NCBI GenBank assembly: GCA_964507445.1
Contig: CAZDQF010000003.1
Location: 1-64,000, forward strand
Reading direction: 5' to 3'
Origin: GCA-2683135 sp964507445
GTDB taxonomy: Bacteria; Planctomycetota; GCA-002687715
DNA length: 64,000 nucleotides
Position numbers and translations under genes: made by a program. The notes below the pieces were generated by a model. That model did no database searches and was not told where the DNA came from. It saw nothing but the letters and a program-made list of their open reading frames with translations. Of the stretch, positions 45,697 to 55,170 are shown piece after piece (position 1 is the stretch's first letter; the number at the start of each line of letters is the position of its first letter).

Positions 45697-46653
45697 ATGG
45701 AAGCAGCCGTATCCGTCCGCAACCTCAGCAAGACGTTCACTCGCGCCAAGGCCCTGGAGGAGGTCAGCTTCGACGTGCCAAAGGGCTCTTTGTTCGGACT
45801 CCTCGGCCCCAACGGCGCCGGCAAGACGACCCTGTTCTCGGTCGCCGCTGGCTTTCTCCGGCCTTCGGCCGGGACCGTGGAAGTCCTCGGAATCGATGTA
45901 GCAGAGATCAGCCGCCTGCGGGGGCGGTTCTCCATGCTGCCTCAGGACGCGGCCTTCCAAGGGGGGATTCCGGTGGTCGAACAACTCTGCATGTTCGGCC
46001 GCCTCAGCGGCGCCTCCACGGTTGACGCCACCGATCAAGCGCTGAAGGCCCTGGAGCTGGTGGGGCTCGCCGACATCGCCCGCAAGAACGCCCGCGCCCT
46101 CAGCCACGGCATGATGAAGCGGGTGGCCCTGTGCCAGGCGTTCATGGGTGAGCCGGAGGTCATCTTCCTCGACGAGCCGACCGCCGGTCTGGACCCGGAG
46201 AACGCTCGCTCCATCCGCGAAGTCATCCGCGGCTTCGGCGCCGATCGAACCGTTGTCCTGAGCAGCCACAACCTCCAGGAGATCCAGGACGTCTGCGACC
46301 ACGCTGCCATCCTCAATCATGGCAAGCTCGAGGTCTGCGCGCCCATGGAGCAACTGATCTCGGCCGCGTTCCTGCTGCGGATCGAGCTGGGGAGCCCACT
46401 CACGGACGCCGCAGAGCGCGCCCTCGGTGCATTACCGACCGTCGCGAAGGTGGAGCGCACGAGCGAACGGGAATTGAATCTCAGCCTCAACCTGGATTCG
46501 CCGGACCAGAAGGATGCGGTGATCCGGTCCGTCATCGAAACCCTCATGATCGGGCACGACCTGGTGCCCCGCAGCCTCCGCGAAGGCGCCAGCCTGGAGA
46601 CCCGGTTCCTGGAGCTCACCGGCGGCACCTACGACGGCGCCTCCGGCACCTGA
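45697..46653 (+). CDS. ABC transporter ATP-binding protein
   Basis: This 318-residue protein has Walker A (GPNGAGKTT), the signature LSHGMMKRVALCQ, Walker B (VIFLDEPTAGLDP) and a C-terminal regulatory extension. It is coupled to the upstream permease, with the ATG 2 nt after its stop. It probably powers export. No substrate clue is present. Confidence 0.93.
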   Translation: MEAAVSVRNLSKTFTRAKALEEVSFDVPKGSLFGLLGPNGAGKTTLFSVAAGFLRPSAGTVEVLGIDVAEISRLRGRFSMLPQDAAFQGGIPVVEQLCMFGRLSGASTVDATDQALKALELVGLADIARKNARALSHGMMKRVALCQAFMGEPEVIFLDEPTAGLDPENARSIREVIRGFGADRTVVLSSHNLQEIQDVCDHAAILNHGKLEVCAPMEQLISAAFLLRIELGSPLTDAAERALGALPTVAKVERTSERELNLSLNLDSPDQKDAVIRSVIETLMIGHDLVPRSLREGASLETRFLELTGGTYDGASGT

Positions 46654-46673
46654 GCCCAAGCCCTCCGCCTGAG

Positions 46674-47672
46674 TCAACGACGGATCGGCGGTCGAAGGGC
46701 CCAGGCTCGTAGCCAGCGACCGGACACACGTCGGTAGCCCAACCGCCCGATGAGCTCCTCTTCCAGCTCCGGCATGTGGGCCGCGCCGTAGAAGATCCCG
46801 ATGCGCCCCTCCGTCGTCGGCAGCAGATGCTCCAGCTTCTCCATCACCACCGCGTTGCGCTGCGTCAGGATCAAGTCCGACATCCCAGGGAACATGTCCA
46901 GAGACCCTGCCACGTCCACGCTGCCCATGGTCTCGGCGAACATGCGCCGGGCGAGAGATCGCAAAGGTCCGGGCTTCGACAGGGCCAGTTCGCCGAACGC
47001 AGCGACCGCGTCCCAGGTGGACTTGACCTCGTTCGGCAGGCGCTCTCTTCTTGAGCTCGCTCCACCTCCACGGCTCTCGAAAGCTCCGGACGCGGGCCGC
47101 GCGCCGGTCATGTCCAGGAACCGATCCCCGCCAGCCGCCACGAATTCCTCCATGCTCATGTCCGCATGAACGAAGTGGGGGCGGTCGTAATCGATGGCGG
47201 CGAGTTGGGACTGAAAGCCGAACCACTGCGCCAGTTGACGTTGAAGTCCAGACAGGTCCCGGTCCTGGGTCCGCGCTTCATCCAGCCAGTCCGCGGCGGT
47301 CGCCTCCGACGGCTTGACCCCCTCCCACAGCACGACGTCGCACTGCTCCAGCACCTCCGTGACGGCGACGTAGTACGGCGCGTCCGCCACGTGCACCACG
47401 CCGATGAGCACCACCCCCGGCCCACCGGTCGAGCTCTCGTACTCGGTCACAGCGATGTCCAAGCCGCCACCGGAACTGTCCGCTTCTCGATACCGCAGGA
47501 ACTTGCCGGGAGACGGAACTTCACCTTCCTTGATCAGGTAGTGATGTGGCTGCAGGCCGGGCGCGGAGGCCTGCCGGTCGTCGCTACACGCCGCAAGCAG
47601 GGACAGGAAGAGCCACGGCGTCCAACACCCTAACCTGTGCGTAACGGAACCCTCCAAGCAAGACCAAGTCAT
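46674..47672 (-). CDS. TraB/GumN-like lipoprotein
   Basis: This 332-residue protein has a lipoprotein signal with lipobox LLAAC (Cys29). It shows TraB/TIKI-type motifs: VLIGVVHVADAPYY near the start and YGAAHMPELEEE near the end. The family is linked to metallo-peptidase-like folds; the function in bacteria is unclear. It converges with the ABC ATPase gene, with 20 nt between. No operon partner on its strand is adjacent. Confidence 0.72.
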   Translation of the reverse strand: MTWSCLEGSVTHRLGCWTPWLFLSLLAACSDDRQASAPGLQPHHYLIKEGEVPSPGKFLRYREADSSGGGLDIAVTEYESSTGGPGVVLIGVVHVADAPYYVAVTEVLEQCDVVLWEGVKPSEATAADWLDEARTQDRDLSGLQRQLAQWFGFQSQLAAIDYDRPHFVHADMSMEEFVAAGGDRFLDMTGARPASGAFESRGGGASSRRERLPNEVKSTWDAVAAFGELALSKPGPLRSLARRMFAETMGSVDVAGSLDMFPGMSDLILTQRNAVVMEKLEHLLPTTEGRIGIFYGAAHMPELEEELIGRLGYRRVSGRWLRAWALRPPIRR

Positions 47673-47723
47673 GGACTCAGCGTGTAGCGCCTCCGATCCT
47701 CTACGAACCGGCGAGTCGTCGCA

Positions 47724-48026
47724 TCAGAATCCCGGTCCCTGGCTCGCGGCAGCCGCGAACACGCCGATGATCAAGACCACGACGATGAGCATGATGGCGG
47801 ACAGGACTGTGCCGATGATGCTGCACACGAATCCGCCGGACCGCACACCACCCATCTCGAACTTGTCCGGGTCCGCTTGCGCGAGTCTCTTCGCCTTGTT
47901 CGACATGGAGATGCCGACGATGCCGAGAATGAGCCCGAAGAGTGCACCCCAGCCAAGCCAGGCAAGCACGATCGAGATGATCCCACAAACGAGGCTGGCT
48001 ACGGCGCCGGGAGCATTGGTCTTCAT
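47724..48026 (-). CDS. Small DUF4190-like membrane protein
   Basis: This 100-residue protein has two membrane segments around a short polar loop, with the layout GAVASLVCGIISIVLAW and a second hydrophobic run near the C-terminus. The pattern is like DUF4190. Start ATG at 48026. Its function is unknown. Confidence 0.65.
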   Translation of the reverse strand: MKTNAPGAVASLVCGIISIVLAWLGWGALFGLILGIVGISMSNKAKRLAQADPDKFEMGGVRSGGFVCSIIGTVLSAIMLIVVVLIIGVFAAAASQGPGF

Positions 48027-48154
48027 ATCCAGAGGGTCTCCTGTGAGTTGAATGGGCGGCATTGTACAGTCCGTCGGTCCGGTGTGGCATCCGCCCACCT
48101 GCTCCAGTCCCCGTCACTCCCACCTCAACCGGCCATCAGGCACTTCAAGAAGAA

Positions 48155-48187
48155 ACCCGCCCGTGCTCGAAACGAGCACAGGCGGGT
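48155..48187 (-). terminator. Rho-independent terminator
   Basis: A near-perfect 15-bp stem (one C-A mismatch) around an AAA/TTT loop (48170-48172) is followed on the minus strand by a T-rich run (TTTCTTCTT). It lies 27 nt past the stop of the leftward secreted-protein gene and fits as its terminator. Confidence 0.82.
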
Positions 48188-48213
48188 CAGAGAGGACGAA
48201 AACAGGAGGGGCT

Positions 48214-49422
48214 CTACGGGAGTCCGACGGTGATGGTCATGGCGTCGGACAACACCCAGCCGCAAGGCTGCGCCGGGTCGCCGAACGCCCACTGAGTGGT
48301 GAACTGGATGCCCGCCGGAATCCCGCCCAAGGGGAGCATCACCTGGGCGCGTCCCACCGCGTCGATGGGGACGGTGACGATGCCGCCACCCCAGACCCGG
48401 ACAGCACCCAGGCCGCATGGCAGCGGAGCGGTGAGCGGGCACGGCGCCCACAGCAGGTGCGCCGTGCCGCCGGGCAGGGCGCCGGCGAGGCGCAGGGGCA
48501 CGGGACCGGCGTTGGTGGCGGGCCGAGCGAGGCGGGTGCTCGGCAGCATCCCCGAAGCCACCCACGGGGAGCCGCCGAAGGAGTACTGCCCGTCGGCGCT
48601 GTACGCGAGCCCGTAGCAGTTACCCGGCGTGGCCAGGGGGAAGTTGGCGCCGGAGAGAGCGTCGAAGAGGTCCACGCCGTCAGTCACCAGGACCTGCAGT
48701 CCACCGATCTGGGTCGAGCAACCCGGAGGCGGAACGGAGCCGACGCCGTTGGTGCCGTTGACCACGATCCCCTTCAGGCTGGCCGGCACGCAAGCCACGG
48801 GCTGAGCGCCGATGGGTGCGCCGAACACGGTGCAGTTGTACACACAACCCTGGATGTCGCAGAGCCAGATGGTGCCGGTGGCGGTGTCGTAGGCGATGCC
48901 CGTGAACTGACTGTGCGGGAAGGCCGGCGCGACCACGCCGCCCACGGCGGCATGGGGCCACGCAGTGGCGAAGGGCTGGAAGCCGTTGACGTCACACATC
49001 CACACCACCCCGTGGGTGCTGTCCGCACCGAGACCGGTGAGGGGGCTGGTGGCGGAGGTGATCACCGGCGCCGGGATCGGCGGATTGGGGACGAAAGGAA
49101 CCGGATAGCGGGGATGGGGCTCTTCCCAGATCTGCAACCCATCGGAAGAGATCATGCGCCCCGTCTGCTGATCGATGGCGTGCCCGCCTTGACCGGGGAG
49201 GAGCGCCGGAGCGGCGGCGCCGCCGAAGAAGTGGGGCAAGCCCAGGGTCGGCACGTGAGGGTTGGCGGCGTTGGCACCGGTCGGGTACTGGGCCGACGGC
49301 AGGTAGTAGCCTTCAGAGACGGCGAGGCCGGGGTCACGGAGCACGTAGACGGCCTGTCCAGATAGAACCAGCGCCAGACTCGAGAACACCAGGGCGAGGG
49401 GGATGAGAGTGCGGATCTTCAT
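48214..49422 (-). CDS. Secreted protein, paralogue of the one at 59577
   Basis: This 402-residue protein has a signal peptide (about 1-23). Its body has short repeats such as TGIAYDTATGTIWLCD and VTDGVDLFDA, which may form a propeller. The C-terminal 90 residues have CPLTAPLPCGLGAVRVWGG, VPIDAVGRAQV and LSDAMTI, the recurrent beta-sandwich module seen here. It shares these and the N-terminal 'YLPSAQYP' with the gene at 59577, so they are paralogues. A terminator follows. Start ATG at 49422. Confidence 0.78.
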   Translation of the reverse strand: MKIRTLIPLALVFSSLALVLSGQAVYVLRDPGLAVSEGYYLPSAQYPTGANAANPHVPTLGLPHFFGGAAAPALLPGQGGHAIDQQTGRMISSDGLQIWEEPHPRYPVPFVPNPPIPAPVITSATSPLTGLGADSTHGVVWMCDVNGFQPFATAWPHAAVGGVVAPAFPHSQFTGIAYDTATGTIWLCDIQGCVYNCTVFGAPIGAQPVACVPASLKGIVVNGTNGVGSVPPPGCSTQIGGLQVLVTDGVDLFDALSGANFPLATPGNCYGLAYSADGQYSFGGSPWVASGMLPSTRLARPATNAGPVPLRLAGALPGGTAHLLWAPCPLTAPLPCGLGAVRVWGGGIVTVPIDAVGRAQVMLPLGGIPAGIQFTTQWAFGDPAQPCGWVLSDAMTITVGLP

Positions 49423-49575
49423 GGTCGGTCTCCTGTTCGTAGGGAGCGCCGCCAGGCTCGGGTCCTGAACCAGATGAGCCACGGCGATCGCTCGGACACC
49501 CGGGGATGTGTCGGGAGCCGACCGCCGGAAGCGTTTTTCCACGAAATTCCCGCGCACCGGGAAGAGAGCGAGAGA

Positions 49576-51297
49576 TCAGCGGACCTGAGCCCGGAGCAAC
49601 GCCTGATGCTGAACTCTCAGCGGCAGCTGCTCATGGCCCTCCAGCAGCAGAGTGAAACGACCGCCGAGGGGCAGACCACGGAGCTCGAGGACCCCGTCCC
49701 GGGCGCTCATCTGGAACCCCGCGCACCAGACGTAGGGGGCGTGATCTTCGCTGCGGTGCCCAGAAGGCTCTATGAACGGTCGGAAATGCGTGACTGACGC
49801 CGGGACCGAGAGCCGCGCCACCGTCCCCGTGGCCCGCAATCGGACACGGATCGGCGGATCAGCGACGTCGTGACCGGGCCCGATGGCCACGGTCCCGACG
49901 CCAAACCGGCCGAGTTCCGGCGACCATGCCCAGATCTCCCAGGTCCCCGGCGGGAGCTGGCGCAGAGCACCGAGTCGCCGGAAGCTCCCGCAACCACCCT
50001 CCGAGTAGGTCTGGCACGAGACCCTGCGGTGCGCAGCACCACCCACCGACACCACGCAGTGAATCGCACCGGAGAGCGGCGCACCGTCCTCGTCTTGCGC
50101 GATGAACGAGGCGCTCACCAAAGGCAACCGCCGACGTTCCACCACGACGCGCTGATCATGGGCGGGAGAGACCGGCGCGAGCCACCGGCGGACGTAACGG
50201 GCTCCGTCAGCCGGCACCACTTCGATCTTCGTGACCCCGTCCATGGGCCCCGTGATCCGGAAGCGTCCGTCGTCGCCGGTGCCGCAGATGAGCCCGAGCT
50301 TCTGTCCGGAGTACAAGGCGATCTCGCTCATCACCGGATCACCGCCATCATCCACCACCACACCGGAGAGAGCGGGCACCCCTTCCACGACCACGTCCCC
50401 GATCGGGGTCATGCCGCCGGGGAGGACCATGACCGCCTGTTGCCCCTGATCAGCCCGACCCTCAACGGAATCGCTCTCCCAGGCGAGCGTGATGACCCCG
50501 GGTGCAACCGGGCCCACGGAGAAACGACCGTCATCGCCAGGTCCCAGTACCCACGGTTCCTCGGCTCCCTTTGGACCCGACACCGTCAACTCGACACCCG
50601 GAACCGGCGCCCCGGCGTGATCGACAAAACGCCCGGTCACCCAACCGGTGGGGCACAACTCCAGGATCATCGGGGAGTCCACCTCATCCACATCCGGGAC
50701 CCATCGCACCACGGAACGGAATTCCGTCCGTGGGGGGTCCCCGTCCACGAGCTCTCCCACGACCGTCACCCAGCGACCCACGCCCGACTTGAGAGAGGAC
50801 GACGGCCAACGCTTGACCACATGAAACAGCTCCGCTCCCTGGGGCCCCTGCACTCTCTCCGGAGTCGATCCCTCGTCCGGGATCCAGGAGAACAGAGCGG
50901 AGTCGAGTGCTCCGCGACGCTCGTGTCCGACGCCGTCGGATTCCAGATCAACCGGGGGTGGCGCGGCCCACAAACTCACGGTCCCACTCAACGGCACCCG
51001 GGCCCTGCTCACCAACAGGATCTCCATCGGCAGATGCCCTTTCCGTGTCGCCGCCACCGCTGGACCCGAGCAACGGGTTTCGTAGGGAGCGCACCTCACC
51101 GTGGCCGTCCCGCTCCCAGGAGCAGAAGCTTCGGCAGCTGTGATCGGTACGGTCGCCGGACGACTCCGCCGTTGCCAGTCGTGGTCGGCGACGGGCGCGC
51201 TTTGCAACAGGCTGTGGGCGAAGTACGCCCCAACCGCAAAGAGCCATAGCGTCGCGAGGACCGTGACCCAGGTTCGATTCCGGAGTTGGAAGACCAC
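49576..51297 (-). CDS. Membrane-anchored protein with carboxypeptidase-regulatory-like repeats
   Basis: This 573-residue protein has one N-terminal TM segment (about 9-30). The rest contains repeated CarboxypepD-regulatory-like beta-sandwich units, such as VTGRFVDHAGAPVPGVELTV, LSGVVVDDGGDPVMSEIALY and DEDGAPLSGAIHC. These units are common in surface proteins. The start is GTG at 51297. No catalytic domain is seen. It may anchor or decorate the cell surface, which is inference. Confidence 0.75.
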   Translation of the reverse strand: MVFQLRNRTWVTVLATLWLFAVGAYFAHSLLQSAPVADHDWQRRSRPATVPITAAEASAPGSGTATVRCAPYETRCSGPAVAATRKGHLPMEILLVSRARVPLSGTVSLWAAPPPVDLESDGVGHERRGALDSALFSWIPDEGSTPERVQGPQGAELFHVVKRWPSSSLKSGVGRWVTVVGELVDGDPPRTEFRSVVRWVPDVDEVDSPMILELCPTGWVTGRFVDHAGAPVPGVELTVSGPKGAEEPWVLGPGDDGRFSVGPVAPGVITLAWESDSVEGRADQGQQAVMVLPGGMTPIGDVVVEGVPALSGVVVDDGGDPVMSEIALYSGQKLGLICGTGDDGRFRITGPMDGVTKIEVVPADGARYVRRWLAPVSPAHDQRVVVERRRLPLVSASFIAQDEDGAPLSGAIHCVVSVGGAAHRRVSCQTYSEGGCGSFRRLGALRQLPPGTWEIWAWSPELGRFGVGTVAIGPGHDVADPPIRVRLRATGTVARLSVPASVTHFRPFIEPSGHRSEDHAPYVWCAGFQMSARDGVLELRGLPLGGRFTLLLEGHEQLPLRVQHQALLRAQVR

Positions 51298-51471
51298 GCC
51301 GTGGGTTTCGCAATGACCATGCCCCGTCAGACCGGTGGACCACCACCGGCCCCGGAGAACGCCCCTAAGGTCTGGCTCCGCGGGAGCTGACGTCCCGTCG
51401 AGGTCACATGGTGCGGGGGAGGCACGCCGCCGGACTTCCGTGCACGGTTACCTCGCGGTGACAGGTGCCCG

Positions 51472-53481
51472 TCAGCGTGGGTAGACGGTCAGATCCGGAA
51501 TCAACGTGCAAGACGACCCGAACGCCGCGGGGAGAGTCCGTCGGGTGCGCCCCGCCTGGGCCGTCCCCGCAGGGAGGGAGCAGGTGCTGGCGAACAGGCA
51601 TCCCAGGGGTGCGCTGTTGAGGCATGCAGACGCCCCACCCGCCGCCGGGGCGTCCACCCAGACGAAGGTGCTGGTCTCGCCGTTCCACCAGAGGGTGCCG
51701 TTGAAGGTGGTGCCGTAGTAAAGGCCGCCGGCGGGGCCCGAACCCACCAACGGGATCCACAGCTGCCCGCGGGTGATGGAGGAGGGCGGCGAGACACCGC
51801 CCCCCGCTGGAGTCGAGATGCTCATGGGGTCCGCCGCGGTGAGGAAGTCCCGTACAAGGGGCCAGCTGGGGCGCGTGCTGGCCGTGGCCGCGTCGAACAC
51901 CCCGATCCCCGGAGCAGGCAGGCTGCAGGGGGTCAGGATGGAGAAGAGACTCAGGAACGCGGGGATGGTCCCGTGGATCTCGTCCACGTAGCGATTGAGC
52001 ACCGTGCCGGGGGAGTTGAGCGGCTCGGCCAGGTATGCCTCCGACACCGACACGATGCCGTCGCTGTCCCCACCGCAGTTGGTGCCGATGAGATTGAGCA
52101 CGCGCACGGAGGAGGCCACGGTCTCCCAGGAGTCGGTCAAGGACATGACGAAGCTGCTGGCGGGCTTGATGTCGTCGAGGAACTGACTCGACGAGAGCGA
52201 ACCGGGTGTCGCAGCGCTGAGGATGCCAACACCCACCGAGTTGAACGCCAGAGAGACGCCCATGTTGGCAGAGCCGAACAACACCAACCGAGGCGTCCAA
52301 CCGACCGGCGGGTTATCCACGAGGTGCTGTCGGACGATCAGGCCGCCGAGGCTGTGGGCCGCCAGGTCGTACTCGGTGACCCCGCAAGCGGCGATGAAGT
52401 TGGCCAACTCCGCCACCTTCCCCGCCAACCCGGGGACAGCGCCGTCATCCGACGCAAAATTGAAGCGACGCACGGGCACCGGATCGGGGGAGAGGGACTC
52501 CAGCATGTCCGGCAGATCCTGGAAGCGCGTCCCGTCCTCGATGATGCCGTGCACCAGGATCAAGGGCCGTCGCGTGGTCACCGTGAGGGCAGCGGACCTG
52601 GACGGTCCCGCGGAGACGAACACACCGCTGCCCGCCGGGTGCTCCAGCAGGAGCTCCGCGGTCATGGTGTAGAGCCCCGGAGGTTGGGGCGCCAGGTCCG
52701 GGAAGTCCGGGGCCTTGTCCAGCCGGGACTCGGTGGCCCCGGGGCCGACCACGAACACGGCGCCGGACACCTCGTCCACGACCGGGCCGGCCACGGCGCC
52801 GGCGCGGAGGCGATATCGGAGCCTGCAGGTGTGGGCGGTGGGCCCGGCGTTCTGCAAGGTGGTGAGTCCCGCCGGAGTCTCCGCGTCGTTGAACGTGATG
52901 CTCTCGTGGATGTCCTCCACGACACCGAAGTAGGACGTGAAGAGGGGCTCAACGTAGTTGACGTCCACGGCGTGGAACGCGCCCAGGCTGATGCCGTGAG
53001 CGGGCGCCACCAGGGCGCGGCAGCTACTTGTGTTTCCCGAAGTCGCGCCGTTGACGCTGAGGGCGTAGCCAGCGGCGGACGTCGGGTCCGGGACCACCGC
53101 CTGCACCCACCGCTGCAATCCGACGCTGCTCGCGGTGAACGGCCCCGTTGCGATGCTCAGGGACCCCGTGGCGGGCAACTGCAGGCCCAGTCCCGGGGGC
53201 GCGAGCCCCACCGCAGCGGCGATGCCGATCCCATCCACCACCAGCTCCATGGACGGCGTCGCCGCCAGACCGAACAGCCCGTATACGGTGGGCGTCATCG
53301 CCGGCGCCACGTCCGTGAAGATGGCGACCGGAGCCCCGGCCGGGCCGTCCAACTGGAACACCAGGGCCTGACCAGGAGCGATGACCTGATCGGCAGGCCC
53401 AAACTGGATCACCGGCTGGGCCGGCGACACGACGACCAATGCCAGCACACCTAGGGTCAGGGTTCGGGGGATAATGAACAT
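51472..53481 (-). CDS. Secreted alpha/beta hydrolase (lipase-like)
   Basis: This 669-residue protein has a signal peptide (about 1-21). Residues about 25-150 form a beta-module with QLDGPAGAPVAIFTDVAP shared in style with the gene at 53611. The hydrolase core has the oxyanion HGI (311-313) and nucleophile Ser377 in AHSLGG. It resembles PGAP1/LCAT-like lipases. The C-terminal part is not recognised. The start ATG is at 53481. Confidence 0.8.
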   Translation of the reverse strand: MFIIPRTLTLGVLALVVVSPAQPVIQFGPADQVIAPGQALVFQLDGPAGAPVAIFTDVAPAMTPTVYGLFGLAATPSMELVVDGIGIAAAVGLAPPGLGLQLPATGSLSIATGPFTASSVGLQRWVQAVVPDPTSAAGYALSVNGATSGNTSSCRALVAPAHGISLGAFHAVDVNYVEPLFTSYFGVVEDIHESITFNDAETPAGLTTLQNAGPTAHTCRLRYRLRAGAVAGPVVDEVSGAVFVVGPGATESRLDKAPDFPDLAPQPPGLYTMTAELLLEHPAGSGVFVSAGPSRSAALTVTTRRPLILVHGIIEDGTRFQDLPDMLESLSPDPVPVRRFNFASDDGAVPGLAGKVAELANFIAACGVTEYDLAAHSLGGLIVRQHLVDNPPVGWTPRLVLFGSANMGVSLAFNSVGVGILSAATPGSLSSSQFLDDIKPASSFVMSLTDSWETVASSVRVLNLIGTNCGGDSDGIVSVSEAYLAEPLNSPGTVLNRYVDEIHGTIPAFLSLFSILTPCSLPAPGIGVFDAATASTRPSWPLVRDFLTAADPMSISTPAGGGVSPPSSITRGQLWIPLVGSGPAGGLYYGTTFNGTLWWNGETSTFVWVDAPAAGGASACLNSAPLGCLFASTCSLPAGTAQAGRTRRTLPAAFGSSCTLIPDLTVYPR

Positions 53482-53610
53482 CTCGAGGCGCGTATGGCCG
53501 GAGCGGCCCGCACCCCCATCCTACGCCCTGCGAAGGGGAGCGGCACCATGTAGGCTGAGTTGACCGGCGCTATGTTGCACGCGTCGGCACTCACGAAGCG
53601 ACACCCCGTC

Positions 53611-55170
53611 ATGAAATCGACTCGTTCCGTCCTCCTGGTCGCCGCCCTGCTGGCCGCGCCCACCCTGGCCCAGCCGGCCCTCACTCCCCAGGGCAACTGC
53701 ACCATCGACGCCACCACGGCGATCCTCGGCGGCAGCAGCACCCTCAACCTCCAGGGACCGGCGGGGGCCCCGTTCTCCGTCGCCTTCGACTCGGCTCCGG
53801 GGGTCCTCCCCGTACCCGGTCTGGGGACCATCTGGCTGGGCTACACGCCAGCCCTGACCTTTCTCGTGGACGGCCTCGCGGGGCTGGCGCCGCCGCTGCC
53901 GGCCTCCGGCCAGTTCTCCCTCTCCGTCAACTGGCCTGCCAGCCCCGCCCTGGACGGCACCCTGTTCTTCCTGCAAGCGGGCGCGGCGGACACCGGCGGC
54001 GTCGCCTTGAGCAACGCGATCTCCGTCCAGACCGGCTTGCCCGACAGCTATCACGGGACTCTCGGCCCCATGACCGGCGGGCGGGCGTTCCATCGCACCG
54101 TGCCACTGGACAACGGCGCGCTGTTCGTCATCGGCGGCGGCGCCGGTGCCTTCCTCGCCCCCGCCGCCACGGACACCTGCGAACGTTACGACCCGTATCA
54201 CCGTACGTTCGTAGCGGACACGCCCATGTCCACGCCGCGGACCCTCCACAGAGCGACCGGTCTCGCGGACGGTCGGGTGCTGGCCAGCGGCGGCTCCCTC
54301 ACCCTCGGGGCAGGCCTCGCCTCCACGGAGCTCTACGACCCCACCACCCAGAGCTGGACACCGGGCCCGACCATGAGCGGCAACCGCATCGCCCACACGG
54401 CCACCCTCCTCGACGACGGTCGCGTCCTGCTCTGCGGCGGCGCCGCCACGTTCATGCTCAGCTCTCCCACCTCCACCAACTACATGCCCATCTTCAGCTC
54501 GGCCCAGGCGACGGCCGAGATCTTCGACCCGGCCACCGGCACCCTCACTCCGACGGCCAACGACATGTCCAGCGCCCGCATCGGCGCTGCCGCCGTGAAG
54601 CTCCCCAGCGGTAAGGTGCTGATCACCGGCGGTGTCCGCGGCGGGTTCTCCCTCTTCGGCATCGCGACCCCCCTGTACGCCCAATCAGAGGACCTGTTCG
54701 ACCCGGTCACCAACACCTTCACCACCGTGATCGGCATGTCTCAGCCTCGTTTCGGGCACACCCTGAACGTCCGTGGTGACGGCAAGGCGGTCGCCGTGGG
54801 CGGCGCCGGCGGCGCCCTCGTGGTGAGCCTGGGGTCCATCGAAGTGTTCACGGAGAGCGGCGGCTCCGGCTTCTGGACCGCCGGGCCCAACCTGCCCAAC
54901 AGCGCGTCCACGGCCCTCCACACGGGGGTGACCCTGGACGACGGGTCCATCTACCTCGCCGGCGGTGCGATCGGGGCGTTGGGGAGTTTCAGCCCCATCA
55001 ATAACTGCTGGCGCATGTCCGCCACCGGCGCCCTCACCAGCCTCTCCAACCTGCCCGGTCCGATCCAGGCCCACACCGCGCACCTGACCCCGGCGGGGGT
55101 GGTGGTCATCGGTGGCTCGGACGGCAACCTGAGCCTCAACTCCGCCCAGATCTGGACCCCGACCCTCTGA
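53611..55170 (+). CDS. Secreted kelch-repeat protein
   Basis: This 519-residue protein has a signal peptide (about 1-20). An N-terminal module (about 23-140) has LQGPAGAPFSVAFDSAPG, like the lipase gene next door. The rest has about seven kelch-like blades, with repeats such as GLADGRVLASGG, LLDDGRVLLCGG, KLPSGKVLITGG and LDDGSIYLAGG. A propeller is expected. No galactose-oxidase catalytic residues were noted. Its stop is joined to the next gene's start (TGATG). Confidence 0.82.
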   Translation: MKSTRSVLLVAALLAAPTLAQPALTPQGNCTIDATTAILGGSSTLNLQGPAGAPFSVAFDSAPGVLPVPGLGTIWLGYTPALTFLVDGLAGLAPPLPASGQFSLSVNWPASPALDGTLFFLQAGAADTGGVALSNAISVQTGLPDSYHGTLGPMTGGRAFHRTVPLDNGALFVIGGGAGAFLAPAATDTCERYDPYHRTFVADTPMSTPRTLHRATGLADGRVLASGGSLTLGAGLASTELYDPTTQSWTPGPTMSGNRIAHTATLLDDGRVLLCGGAATFMLSSPTSTNYMPIFSSAQATAEIFDPATGTLTPTANDMSSARIGAAAVKLPSGKVLITGGVRGGFSLFGIATPLYAQSEDLFDPVTNTFTTVIGMSQPRFGHTLNVRGDGKAVAVGGAGGALVVSLGSIEVFTESGGSGFWTAGPNLPNSASTALHTGVTLDDGSIYLAGGAIGALGSFSPINNCWRMSATGALTSLSNLPGPIQAHTAHLTPAGVVVIGGSDGNLSLNSAQIWTPTL